The position numbers and the translations under genes were made by a program. A stretch of 12,191 nucleotides of DNA. It comes from an uncultured Rubrobacteraceae bacterium (GTDB lineage: Bacteria; Actinomycetota; Rubrobacteria; Rubrobacterales; Rubrobacteraceae). This document shows positions 6,436 through 12,191 of the stretch, one piece after another (the stretch's first letter is position 1; each line of letters starts with the position of its first letter). The stretch lies in contig CADCUW010000478.1 of assembly GCA_902805985.1 (NCBI GenBank), positions 1 through 12,191 of the forward strand, given 5' to 3'. The notes beneath the pieces are model-generated. The model made no database searches. It was not told the DNA's origin and worked only from the letters and a program-made list of their open reading frames with translations.

Positions 6436-6918
6436 ATGCAGGAGTACGAGCAGAGCAAAGCCGTCTCGGCCCCCGCGAACGAGGTGTTCGCCTGGGTCTC
6501 GGACGTGGAGAACCTCCCGAAGTACCTGCCGCCCATAAAAGACGCCGACATCGAAGGGCCGGCGGCCGAGGGTAGCCCGGGAGATCGGGTTAAGATGCAC
6601 GTCGAGATCCCCGACCGCGGCGGGTTCGAGAGCGAGGGCTACTTCGACGTGGACGCCGAAGCCCGCACCATGCGCTGGGGCGCGGAGACCGAGAGGGACT
6701 ACTCCGGCCGGCTCACGGTCGCCGAGACGGGCGACGGCGAGAGCGAGGTCACCGTCCACCTCTCCTTCGGACCGCGGTCCGTGGAGGGTGAGATCCAGGA
6801 AGACTCCAGCGACGACCGCAACCCGCTCGAAGAATCGCTGGGGGCAACGCTGGAATCCATCCGGCGCCAGATCGAAGAAGGAAGCGGGAAACTCCCACCC
6901 CCCTCACCGGAGGACTAG
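6436..6918 (+). CDS. SRPBCC-family (polyketide cyclase / START-like) protein
   Basis: The 160-residue protein has the helix-grip fold signature: an N-terminal strand followed by the block SAPANEVFAWVSDVENLPKYLPPI (about 11-34), which is the typical opening of coenzyme-Q-binding or polyketide-cyclase-like SRPBCC proteins. Beta strands follow (RVKMHVEI, ESEGYFDVD, TMRWGAE, YSGRLTVAE, SEVTVHLSFG) and a long C-terminal amphipathic helix, PLEESLGATLESIRRQIEE (about 130-148), closes the hydrophobic cavity. Such proteins bind lipids, quinones, polyketides or hormones; the ligand here is unknown and no polyketide or quinone pathway genes are adjacent. GGAGGAGCAGGG ahead of ATG 6436 is a strong ribosome-binding site. 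The Pro-rich tail (PPPSPED) is probably disordered. It is co-transcribed with the 120-residue gene 16 bases upstream. Confidence 0.85.
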   Translation: MQEYEQSKAVSAPANEVFAWVSDVENLPKYLPPIKDADIEGPAAEGSPGDRVKMHVEIPDRGGFESEGYFDVDAEARTMRWGAETERDYSGRLTVAETGDGESEVTVHLSFGPRSVEGEIQEDSSDDRNPLEESLGATLESIRRQIEEGSGKLPPPSPED

Positions 6919-7044
6919 AGAGAACTTCTGGTGTCCTGACGGCCTGACTACCGGACGGTTACCCCGCCCACCATCCGAGACCAAGGCCTCGGGTGGCCGC
7001 GTGCGGCTCCCGCATCATCGTAGTGTTGGACCGGAGGAGCGCGC

Positions 7045-7064
7045 GACGGCACCGCGGTACCGTC
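7045..7064. repeat. 20-base near-perfect palindrome
   Basis: GACGGCACCGCGGTACCGTC is symmetric except for one mismatched pair (C7050 against A7059). It lies in what appears to be non-coding DNA beyond the SnoaL remnant, 14 bases from the 48-base hairpin at 7078-7125. On the minus strand it could be a second stem behind that terminator-like hairpin. Confidence 0.5.
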
Positions 7065-7077
7065 GTCGAGCGCTGGA

Positions 7078-7125
7078 GGGACGGCTCGGGGGGCGCACCG
7101 TTTCGCGCACCCCTTCGGCCGTCCC
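7078..7125 (-). terminator. 48-base strong hairpin, probable terminator
   Basis: GGGACGGC (7078-7085) and GCCGTCCC (7118-7125) pair over 8 bases. Inside, GGGG (7089-7092) pairs with CCCC (7110-7113) and GCGC (7093-7096) with GCGC (7105-7108) around an 8-base loop, with A7109 bulged. On the minus strand it comes just after the TAG at 7130-7132, where the ancestral SnoaL-like gene would have ended. It would close the sigma factor-protease transcript. There is no T tract. Confidence 0.55.
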
Positions 7126-7479
7126 GGTTCTACCCTCCCCGCGGCGCCCAACTGGGCCAGCATGCCGCGAAGGTCGTACTGCGCCCACTCATCGACGAGC
7201 TTGCAGGAGTCGTCGTAGCGGAAGATGTTCTGCAGGTCGAGGACGAATCCTCTCCCCGTCGGGGGGAGCGGGCCGACCGGAGACGCCGTGAACTCCCGCT
7301 CGAACACGCCGGCCATCCTCGTCTGCGCGGCGGCCCACCGGCCGTCGACCAGGACGTGTCCGCGCGTTACCGAGAAGTCGCCGAAGGCTTGGCGCATCGC
7401 CGCGAAGTAGCCCTTCAACCCCTCGAAATCGGTCTCCGAGCCGGCCCGAGGAAGGCCGCGTCGAGGCGCGGCGCTTGCT

Positions 7480-8553
7480 CTAGCCATTGCGCTCGCCAAG
7501 TGGTACGTCGACCGTAAGCTCCTCGCCTTCCCTCGTCAACGTGAGCCGGGCGTTCTCCCCGGGCGCGTAGTCGCGCAGGGCGCCGAGCAGGTCGCCGGAA
7601 TCCTCCACGGGGACGGACCCGATGGCGATTACGACGTCTTCAGGGGCGACGCCGGCCCCTTCCGACGGCCCGCCCGACTCGACCTCCGTAACGACCGCGC
7701 CGGATTCCGGCGGGCTGGAGGCTCCCCCTGAGGCGGCGTCGGCCAGCGAGATGCCGAGGTACGGGTGGACGGCCTCGCCGTCCTCTATGAGCTGATCGGC
7801 AACCGAGACCACCGTGTCGGAGGGGATGGCGAATCCCAGGCTCTCGGCCCCCGCGTCCGGCGGCACGTAGGCCACGTTCACGCCGACCACCCGGCCGGAG
7901 CGATCGGCCAGGGCGCCGCCCGAGGAACCGGGGGAGATCGCGGCGTCAGTCTGGATCAGGTCCACGAGCGCCGTGTCCCCGCCCGTGAGCTCGGCCGGGA
8001 GTTCCCGGCTCAGGCCGCTTATGACGCCGGAGGTGACGGTGGACTCGAAGCCCTGCGGGCTGCCGATGGCGACCGCCATCTGGCCCGCCACCAGGTCGCC
8101 CTCGGCGAAGCTCGCCGCCGGCAGCCCGTCGCGATCGACCCGCACCACGGCGAGGTCGGTGAACCCGTCGCCCGCGACCACCTCGCCCCGCTCGCTCGTG
8201 CCGTCGGCGAAGGCCACCTCAACCGAGGATGCCCCCTCGACGACGTGATTGTTGGTTACGATGTAGCCGTCCTCGCGGTAGACCACACCGCTGCCTATCC
8301 CTTCACCCTGCTCGGTCCCGTACGGCGTGTCCTGCGAGACCTCGACGTTGACCTGCACCGCCGAAGGACCGAGCTCCGAGGCCACCTGGGCCACGGGCTC
8401 GCCGTCAGGCGCCCGGGCCAGCGCGGAGGCCTGCGCGGCCGCGCTCCGGGCCCCGCCTTCCGTCCCACCGAACAACGCCAGACCGCCCGCCGCGCCCACG
8501 ACGAGCGCCAGCGCGACGACGGACCACGTGAGAAACCTGCGTTTGACGCTCAT
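7480..8553 (-). CDS. HtrA-like S1C serine protease with PDZ domain, membrane-anchored
   Basis: The 357-residue protein has a basic start (MSVKRR) and one hydrophobic segment (about 8-29), so it is tethered to the membrane with its body outside. A low-complexity Ala/Gly linker leads to the trypsin-like domain (about 60-255). The triad is complete: His103 (TNNHVVEG), Asp133 (TDLAVV) and Ser211 (GSSGGAL). A PDZ domain occupies about 265-350, with ISLADA as its start and GVAPEDVVIAIGSVPV as the ligand-groove region. This is the DegP/HtrA layout with one PDZ, degrading or monitoring misfolded envelope proteins. The ATG overlaps the sigma factor stop as ATGA, and an AAGGGG ribosome-binding site lies 8 bases before it inside the sigma gene, so translation is coupled. 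The usual Asn before the catalytic Ser is Ser210, a common change. Confidence 0.93.
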   Translation of the reverse strand: MSVKRRFLTWSVVALALVVGAAGGLALFGGTEGGARSAAAQASALARAPDGEPVAQVASELGPSAVQVNVEVSQDTPYGTEQGEGIGSGVVYREDGYIVTNNHVVEGASSVEVAFADGTSERGEVVAGDGFTDLAVVRVDRDGLPAASFAEGDLVAGQMAVAIGSPQGFESTVTSGVISGLSRELPAELTGGDTALVDLIQTDAAISPGSSGGALADRSGRVVGVNVAYVPPDAGAESLGFAIPSDTVVSVADQLIEDGEAVHPYLGISLADAASGGASSPPESGAVVTEVESGGPSEGAGVAPEDVVIAIGSVPVEDSGDLLGALRDYAPGENARLTLTREGEELTVDVPLGERNG

Positions 8554-9413
8554 ACCACTACCCCTTCTCTCAAGGCGCCGCGCAAGTACTTCGCCAGCGC
8601 CGTTTCGGCCTCCTCCTGGATCTGGCGGACCCTCTCGCGGGAGATGCCGAGCTCCTGGCTGAGCTGCCGGAGGGTGGCCTTCTCGTGGTCGTCGAGGCCG
8701 TGGCGCCGGATGAGTACGCGCCGCGGACGTTCCGGGAGTCCTTCCACGGCCCGGGCCAGCAGGCGCCGTACCTCGTCCTCGATCAGGTCGTCCGCCGTAT
8801 CTGCTATGCCCTCATCGGGCAGTAAGTCTCCGAACTCGGAGGCGCCCTCATCGTAGCCCAAGGGCCTGTTCAGGCTCACCATCTCCCTCCTGGCGTCGAG
8901 GGTCTCGTCCAGCACCTCGACCGGGCACCCGAGCCTCGCCGCGACCTCCCCGGGCGTCGGCTCGCGCCCGAGCTCCGAGAGGAGCTCCCCTTTGGCCCGC
9001 GACGCCTTGCGAACCCTCTCTCCCATGTGGACGGGGATGCGGATGGTGCGGCCCTTGTCCGCCACCCCCCGCTGGATAGCCTGCCGGATCCACCACGTCG
9101 CGTACGTCGAGAACCTGAAGCCGCGGTCGGGGTCGAACTTATCGACGGCCTTCATCAGGCCGATGTTGCCTTCCTGGATGAGGTCCTCGAACGGCAGCCC
9201 GTAGCCGCGGTACTTCTTGGCCACCGAGATCACGAGCCTCAGGTTCTTCTCGACCAACCGCCTCCGGGCCGGCCCCTGACCGGCCCTGGCCCTTCGGGAG
9301 AGGTCGGTCTCCTCGGCCGGCGTGAGCAGTTTGCCCTTGTCTATGCGCGCGAAGTAACCGGGGATAAGGTCCGGGACCTCCGTGGTCCCCGCCACCGCTG
9401 ACTGGTTGTGCAT
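8550..9413 (-). CDS. RNA polymerase sigma factor, sigma-70 family group 2 (RpoD/SigB-like)
   Basis: The 287-residue sigma factor directs RNA polymerase to a set of promoters. It lacks the long N-terminal region 1.1 of the housekeeping factor. It has region 1.2 ([20 protein letters not shown], about 14-32) and region 2 from [12 protein letters not shown] (57-68), through [20 protein letters not shown] (75-94), to [15 protein letters not shown] (101-115), the -10-recognising helix. Region 3 runs from RIPVHM (about 125-200) and region 4 from about 222 to 276, with the -35-reading helix-turn-helix [22 protein letters not shown]. Regions 2 to 4 are intact, so it should recognise ordinary -10/-35 promoters in the manner of group 2 factors. 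ATG 9413 has AAGGAG 7 bases upstream. The protease gene follows with an ATGA overlap. No anti-sigma gene is adjacent. Confidence 0.94.
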   Translation of the reverse strand: MHNQSAVAGTTEVPDLIPGYFARIDKGKLLTPAEETDLSRRARAGQGPARRRLVEKNLRLVISVAKKYRGYGLPFEDLIQEGNIGLMKAVDKFDPDRGFRFSTYATWWIRQAIQRGVADKGRTIRIPVHMGERVRKASRAKGELLSELGREPTPGEVAARLGCPVEVLDETLDARREMVSLNRPLGYDEGASEFGDLLPDEGIADTADDLIEDEVRRLLARAVEGLPERPRRVLIRRHGLDDHEKATLRQLSQELGISRERVRQIQEEAETALAKYLRGALREGVVV

Positions 9414-9513
9414 TGCTCGCTCCTTCCGGTTTGTTCTAGTCCGTTCGAGACTTCCGCCGCGTTCGTCATGGGGACGAGTATGGCCTCACTCTCTTAGGGC
9501 GGCCTCCGAGAAA

Positions 9514-9531
9514 CCTGCGAAGATTCGCAGG
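9514..9531 (-). terminator. Perfect hairpin with T-rich tail after the MarP-like gene
   Basis: CCTGCGAA (9514-9521) and TTCGCAGG (9524-9531) are perfectly complementary, giving an 8-base stem with two bases between the arms, or 6 pairs and a 6-base loop in practice. On the minus strand it begins 5 bases after the protease stop (9537) and is followed by TTTCTC. This fits an intrinsic terminator separating the membrane-protein operon from the sigma factor gene, which would need its own promoter in 9414-9510. Confidence 0.65.
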
Positions 9532-9536
9532 CACGG

Positions 9537-10685
9537 TTACGGCCCACCGGCGCGGCGTTCCGCCAGGCGCACGCGCTCCTCGACGATGGAGGAAGGCACG
9601 GCGTAGGCCGCCTCTCCGGGGCCGACCCCGGAGCCGAAGACCGTGGCGACCACCTCGCCACGGCCGTTGACCACCGGACCTCCGGAGTTTCCGGGACGCG
9701 CCTCGCCGCCCACGCTGGTTACGGTCCTCCTCACGGGCAGGCCACCCGAGGCGTCGGCCGCGAGCAGCGGGCCCGTCCTTCCCAGGCGACCGGGCGAGGC
9801 GTCGAAGGGTCCCGCACCGGGGTAGCCTAAGATCGCCACCGGCCGACCGGGAGAGGCCCGGCCCGTTGGCAGGACCGGGCCCCCGAGGCCCTCGACCCCG
9901 AGCACCGCCACGTCGTTCCTCTCGTCGTAGACGAGGATCTCGGCGGGCAACTGCTCCCGCGAACCCCGGGCACCAACGCCCACGCTCTGGGCTCCTTCCA
10001 CCACGTGGGCGTTGGTGACGACGAGCCCCGGGGCCGCGGTCCACCCCGATCCGGCGGAGCCGAAGGCCGGCCCGCCGGTCGCGAAGACACGCACGACCCC
10101 CGGCGCCGCGGCCCGGACGCCCCGCCGGTAACCGGCAGAGGGGGAAGCGGGGTCGTCCGTCCCGGGCCACCGGTTCTCTAGACCTGCCGGCGGGGACTTG
10201 CCGAAGAACGTCTCGCCGACGACGCCCGGCGGTACCAGGTCGTCTAGCGTCCGGAAGGCTCCGGAGCCTTCCGCGGCCTGCCTGGCCGCCGGCAGCGGCG
10301 CCTGCAGGGCGGCGAGTCCCAAAATCCAGACGAGGGCGAGCCCGGCGGCGGCGCCGAGGGCCGCGCCCCCGAGCCCGTCCAGTGTTCTGAGTACCTTCCC
10401 GACGGCGGGCAGCAACCCCAGACCGGACCCGAGACGACGGCCCACGGCCCCGAACAGGGAACGTCCGATCACGCCGCAGAAGAGGGCCGCGCTGATGAGT
10501 ATGGGCAGCTCGTAAGCCCCGAGCTCGGGCCGCGCCGAGACGAGCGCCGGGGCCGCGTTCGCTCCCAGGTAGACGCCGACGAGCCCGCCGGCCAGGGAGA
10601 ACGCCGCCGAGAGGAACCCGGCACGCCACCCGAAGAAGGCCAGCACGAGCACGAACGCGGCTACAGCGTAGTCTACGGGGCTCAC
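9537..10685 (-). CDS. MarP-like membrane serine protease (CvpA domain + trypsin domain)
   Basis: The 382-residue protein opens with a CvpA/colicin-V-production-type membrane domain of about four helices (YAVAAFVLVLAFFGWRAGF at 6-24, then about 26-45, 58-78 and 104-127). A linker with a Pro-rich stretch follows, then an extracellular trypsin-like domain (about 188-372). The triad is His227 (TNAHVVEG), Asp258 (RNDVAVL) and Ser334 (GNSGGPV). This is the layout of Mycobacterium tuberculosis MarP (Rv3671c), a protease needed for acid and oxidative tolerance in the cell wall. MarP's protease domain carries a disulfide; here the only cysteine, Cys70, is in the membrane part, so that control is absent. 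The start is GTG 10685, overlapping the stop of the DUF418 gene as GTGA. A hairpin with a T-rich tail follows the stop codon. Confidence 0.92.
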   Translation of the reverse strand: MSPVDYAVAAFVLVLAFFGWRAGFLSAAFSLAGGLVGVYLGANAAPALVSARPELGAYELPILISAALFCGVIGRSLFGAVGRRLGSGLGLLPAVGKVLRTLDGLGGAALGAAAGLALVWILGLAALQAPLPAARQAAEGSGAFRTLDDLVPPGVVGETFFGKSPPAGLENRWPGTDDPASPSAGYRRGVRAAAPGVVRVFATGGPAFGSAGSGWTAAPGLVVTNAHVVEGAQSVGVGARGSREQLPAEILVYDERNDVAVLGVEGLGGPVLPTGRASPGRPVAILGYPGAGPFDASPGRLGRTGPLLAADASGGLPVRRTVTSVGGEARPGNSGGPVVNGRGEVVATVFGSGVGPGEAAYAVPSSIVEERVRLAERRAGGP

Positions 10686-11824
10686 GTTCCGGGCTCACCT
10701 CTCCCTTCGCGCGCGGCGGGCCCGCGCCGTACCTTGCGGCCCTGGCCCAGATCTTCCAGGACGCGCCCGACCACCCACCAGGGCGCCGCGAGGGCGTACT
10801 CGAGCGGACCGCGGGGGAGCGCCGCGCGCCAGACACCACAGGCGCAGACGGCGATAGAGAAGAAGATCCCGACGGTCAGGAAGGCTTCGGGTACGGACTC
10901 GCGGCGTACCAGCTCCTCGTTCGCGGCGAGCAGCAGGAGGTGGCCCACGTAGACGGTGAGCGCCATCTGGCCGGTGGCGACCAGCGGCCACGTCAGCCCC
11001 GGGAGCCGCCCGACGAGCAGCAGCGCTCCCCCGAGCACCGCGCACCCGGATCCGATAGAGCCGAGCATCCACAGCGGCATCTGTTCGTGCGGCTCGGCCG
11101 ACAGTAGCCCGGCGAGACCCGGCGTCCCGTCCGGCCCGGCGGCGAAGGCCGCCACCCCGGCGACCGCGAGCCCGGCCCCGAGCAGCCACCACAGCGTCGC
11201 CGGCGACGAGAGATCCCGCCGTCCCACCCACAACCCCGCGAGGAGCGGCGCCGCCCACGTCGCCAGGGGATATGCGCCGGAGAGCAGCAGGTCCCGCGCG
11301 ATCCTTCCGGCCGGGTCCTCGATCGCGGCCGGGTAGGCGGCGAACCATTCCGGCGCGACCGCCCCTGCTACGAGATAGACCAGCGCGCCACCCAGGAGCG
11401 AGGACCCAGCACCCACCAGCAGCCAGAGATCCGGCAGTGTAAAGACGAGCGCCGCGAACACGAAGTAGAGGGCGTAGAACTGGAGGATCACCAGCACCCC
11501 GTGGTCGAGCCCTTGCAGCCACAGCCCGAGCGGCAACAGCAGCACCGCCCGCAGGAGCAGGCGTCCGCGGACGCCTGCCGGCCGCCGGGCGCCCCCGCCC
11601 GGTCCCCCGGCGGCCAACAGCGCCACCCCCACCCCGGCCAGGAACGCGAAAAGGACGGAGGCGCGCCCGTGGGCCACCCCGTAGAGATCGCCGAGCGCGG
11701 TGTCGGGGGCCGGGGTGGGCCCGAAGTGGACCATGACCATCCCGAGCACCGCGACCGCGCGGGCGGCGTCCACGCCGCCCAGGCGCCGGGTACGCCGGGT
11801 GGCCACCCCCATCCTGGCCCTCAC
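10682..11824 (-). CDS. DUF418 / HGSNAT-like multi-span membrane protein (acyltransferase superfamily)
   Basis: The 380-residue integral membrane protein has about ten hydrophobic segments. The N-terminus LGGVDAARAVAVLGMVMVHFG and the block GRASVLFAFLAGVGVALL match the heparan-alpha-glucosaminide N-acetyltransferase-like opening of actinobacterial DUF418 proteins. The end QMALTVYVGHLLLL and RGPLEYALAAPWW is the DUF418 signature. Such proteins are thought to move acyl groups across or at the membrane, but no substrate is known. The start is taken as GTG 11824, which overlaps the stop of the upstream gene as GTGA; ATG 11812, four codons later, is the alternative. A longer reading up to base 12052 is open, but it is Arg/Ala-rich antisense-like sequence overlapping the ferric-reductase-like gene. 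The downstream MarP-like gene again overlaps by GTGA, so the three genes form one coupled operon. Confidence 0.82.
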   Translation of the reverse strand: MRARMGVATRRTRRLGGVDAARAVAVLGMVMVHFGPTPAPDTALGDLYGVAHGRASVLFAFLAGVGVALLAAGGPGGGARRPAGVRGRLLLRAVLLLPLGLWLQGLDHGVLVILQFYALYFVFAALVFTLPDLWLLVGAGSSLLGGALVYLVAGAVAPEWFAAYPAAIEDPAGRIARDLLLSGAYPLATWAAPLLAGLWVGRRDLSSPATLWWLLGAGLAVAGVAAFAAGPDGTPGLAGLLSAEPHEQMPLWMLGSIGSGCAVLGGALLLVGRLPGLTWPLVATGQMALTVYVGHLLLLAANEELVRRESVPEAFLTVGIFFSIAVCACGVWRAALPRGPLEYALAAPWWVVGRVLEDLGQGRKVRRGPAAREGRGEPGT

Positions 11825-12191
11825 GGCGCGGGGTCCCCGGCCTCCCGCTCTTCCCGCCGCGCCGGCCTCCGGTCGCGCAGCCGCAGGAGACGCAGAAGCC
11901 CTACGTACAAGATCGAGGCGCCGGCGATAACCATGCCACCGTAGAGGAGCAGCGTCCCGGCCGGGCCGTCGAGCGCGCCCTGGACCATGACGGCGTGGGC
12001 GAACGCGGTCCCCAGGACGGCCACGGCCAGCGCGAGGTGGAGCGCGCGCCATTCCGGGCGGCCCAGGCCGAGCCGCCGCCGGCCCAGCGAGAGCGCAGCC
12101 GTGAGCGCTAGACAGACCAGCGCGATGACGCCGAGGCGCGAGTGCCTCGGGGCCGCCGGGGAGAGCGCGAAGACGGTGTCGCCCGGGCTGT
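11821..12191 (-). CDS. Ferric-reductase-like transmembrane protein, C-terminal part (partial, 5' end outside window)
   Basis: The frame stays open from the window edge (about base 12189) to TGA at 11823-11821 and gives about 122 residues. Three hydrophobic helices are visible: LGVIALVCLALTAALSLG, LHLALAVAVLGTAFAHAVMV and LLLYGGMVIAGASILYVGLL. The middle helix holds two histidines separated by 13 residues (H-x13-H), the spacing of heme ligands in ferric reductase and NADPH-oxidase membrane domains, with the typical Trp-Arg-Ala-Leu-His lead-in. A short Arg/Glu-rich cytosolic tail ends the protein, with no FAD/NAD-binding domain after it. It is thus either a stand-alone heme b subunit served by a separate reductase or a truncated relative. 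A shorter ATG-started version would begin at 12024, inside the second helix. The stop overlaps the next gene as GTGA. Confidence 0.78.
   Translation of the reverse strand, partial: SPGDTVFALSPAAPRHSRLGVIALVCLALTAALSLGRRRLGLGRPEWRALHLALAVAVLGTAFAHAVMVQGALDGPAGTLLLYGGMVIAGASILYVGLLRLLRLRDRRPARREEREAGDPAP

Larger units (their letters stand above)
6948..7499 (-). pseudogene. SnoaL-like / NTF2-fold ester-cyclase remnant, 5'-truncated and probably frameshifted at the 3' end
   Basis: The recognisable core lies at about 7140-7440 (minus strand): LKGYFAAMRQAFGDFSVTRG, then WAAAQTRMAGVF, the PPTGRG turn and DEWAQYDLRGMLAQLGA. These are the second half of a SnoaL-like ester-cyclase domain. The first half, which normally holds the opening helix and the substrate-pocket residues, is missing; its place is taken by the end of the protease gene, and the frame opens at TTG 7499, overlapping the protease stop. 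After LGA the frame runs on for about 60 residues with no family likeness. In the next frame a TAG at 7130-7132 would end the protein where homologues stop, and a strong hairpin (7078-7125) follows. I therefore read it as a decayed gene, though it could still be annotated as a 183-residue ester cyclase. Confidence 0.6.

Noticed and set aside
9466..10839. Minus-strand open frame of 457 codons over the MarP-like gene
   Set aside because: It is an Arg/Gly-rich shifted frame of the protease gene, which has a full catalytic triad in the other frame.
10682..11824. Acyltransferase-3 (OafA/WecH-type) enzyme
   Set aside because: The opening resembles that family superficially, but the GRASVLFAFLAG block and the RGPLEYAL end are those of DUF418/HGSNAT-like proteins.
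11825..12052. N-terminal extension of the DUF418 protein
   Set aside because: The extra 76 residues are Arg/Ala/Gly-rich with no hydrophobic or family pattern and overlap the ferric-reductase-like gene. The GTGA junction gives a better start.

Overview
The window is high-GC DNA from a bacterial chromosome. Strong purine-rich ribosome-binding sites, several GTG/TTG starts, a LuxR/NarL-type regulator, a MarP-like CvpA-trypsin protease and a primary-like group 2 sigma factor point to an actinobacterium. The mix of family types, in particular a glutathione-type (not mycothiol-type) formaldehyde dehydrogenase, fits a deep-branching lineage such as Rubrobacter. That assignment rests on recall of family features, not on a search. 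No rRNA, tRNA, CRISPR array, insertion sequence, prophage or recognisable biosynthetic cluster was found.

Left part (1-2323, plus strand): the C-terminal DNA-binding domain of a LuxR-type response regulator is cut by the window edge. A two-gene formaldehyde detoxification operon follows: class III alcohol dehydrogenase (S-(hydroxymethyl)glutathione dehydrogenase) and S-formylglutathione hydrolase, 2 bases apart. Together they take the glutathione adduct of formaldehyde to formate.

Middle part (2357-5533): genes mostly on the minus strand. They are a small cupin, a DUF4432 (aldose-1-epimerase-like) protein, a 69-residue small membrane protein and a glyoxalase-like VOC protein; a 142-residue helical protein of unknown function is divergent from the last. 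A near-perfect palindrome lies over the likely promoter of the cupin gene.

Centre (5535-6918): a 55-residue single-span membrane protein on the minus strand, missed by a length-limited ORF search, ends 1 base from the convergent 142-residue gene. It is separated by a 354-base, highly structured intergenic region from a plus-strand pair: a 120-residue helical protein of unknown function and an SRPBCC (polyketide-cyclase-like) protein. The intergenic region holds a head-to-head array of degenerate heptamers (AGGCTNN) able to fold into a long hairpin, plus a second inverted repeat that would make a pseudoknot, two palindromes and an 11-base-period direct repeat.

Right part (6948-12191, minus strand, read from right to left): a tightly coupled operon of a ferric-reductase-like heme membrane protein (partial), a DUF418/HGSNAT-like multi-span acyltransferase-family protein and a MarP-like CvpA-trypsin membrane protease, with 4-base GTGA overlaps at both junctions. 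A terminator-like hairpin follows. Then comes a second coupled pair, a sigma-70 group 2 factor and an HtrA-like S1C protease, joined by an ATGA overlap. Beyond the protease lies a 5'-truncated, probably frameshifted SnoaL-like remnant. The two surface proteases flanking a sigma factor suggest an envelope stress or quality-control neighbourhood; that link is inference.
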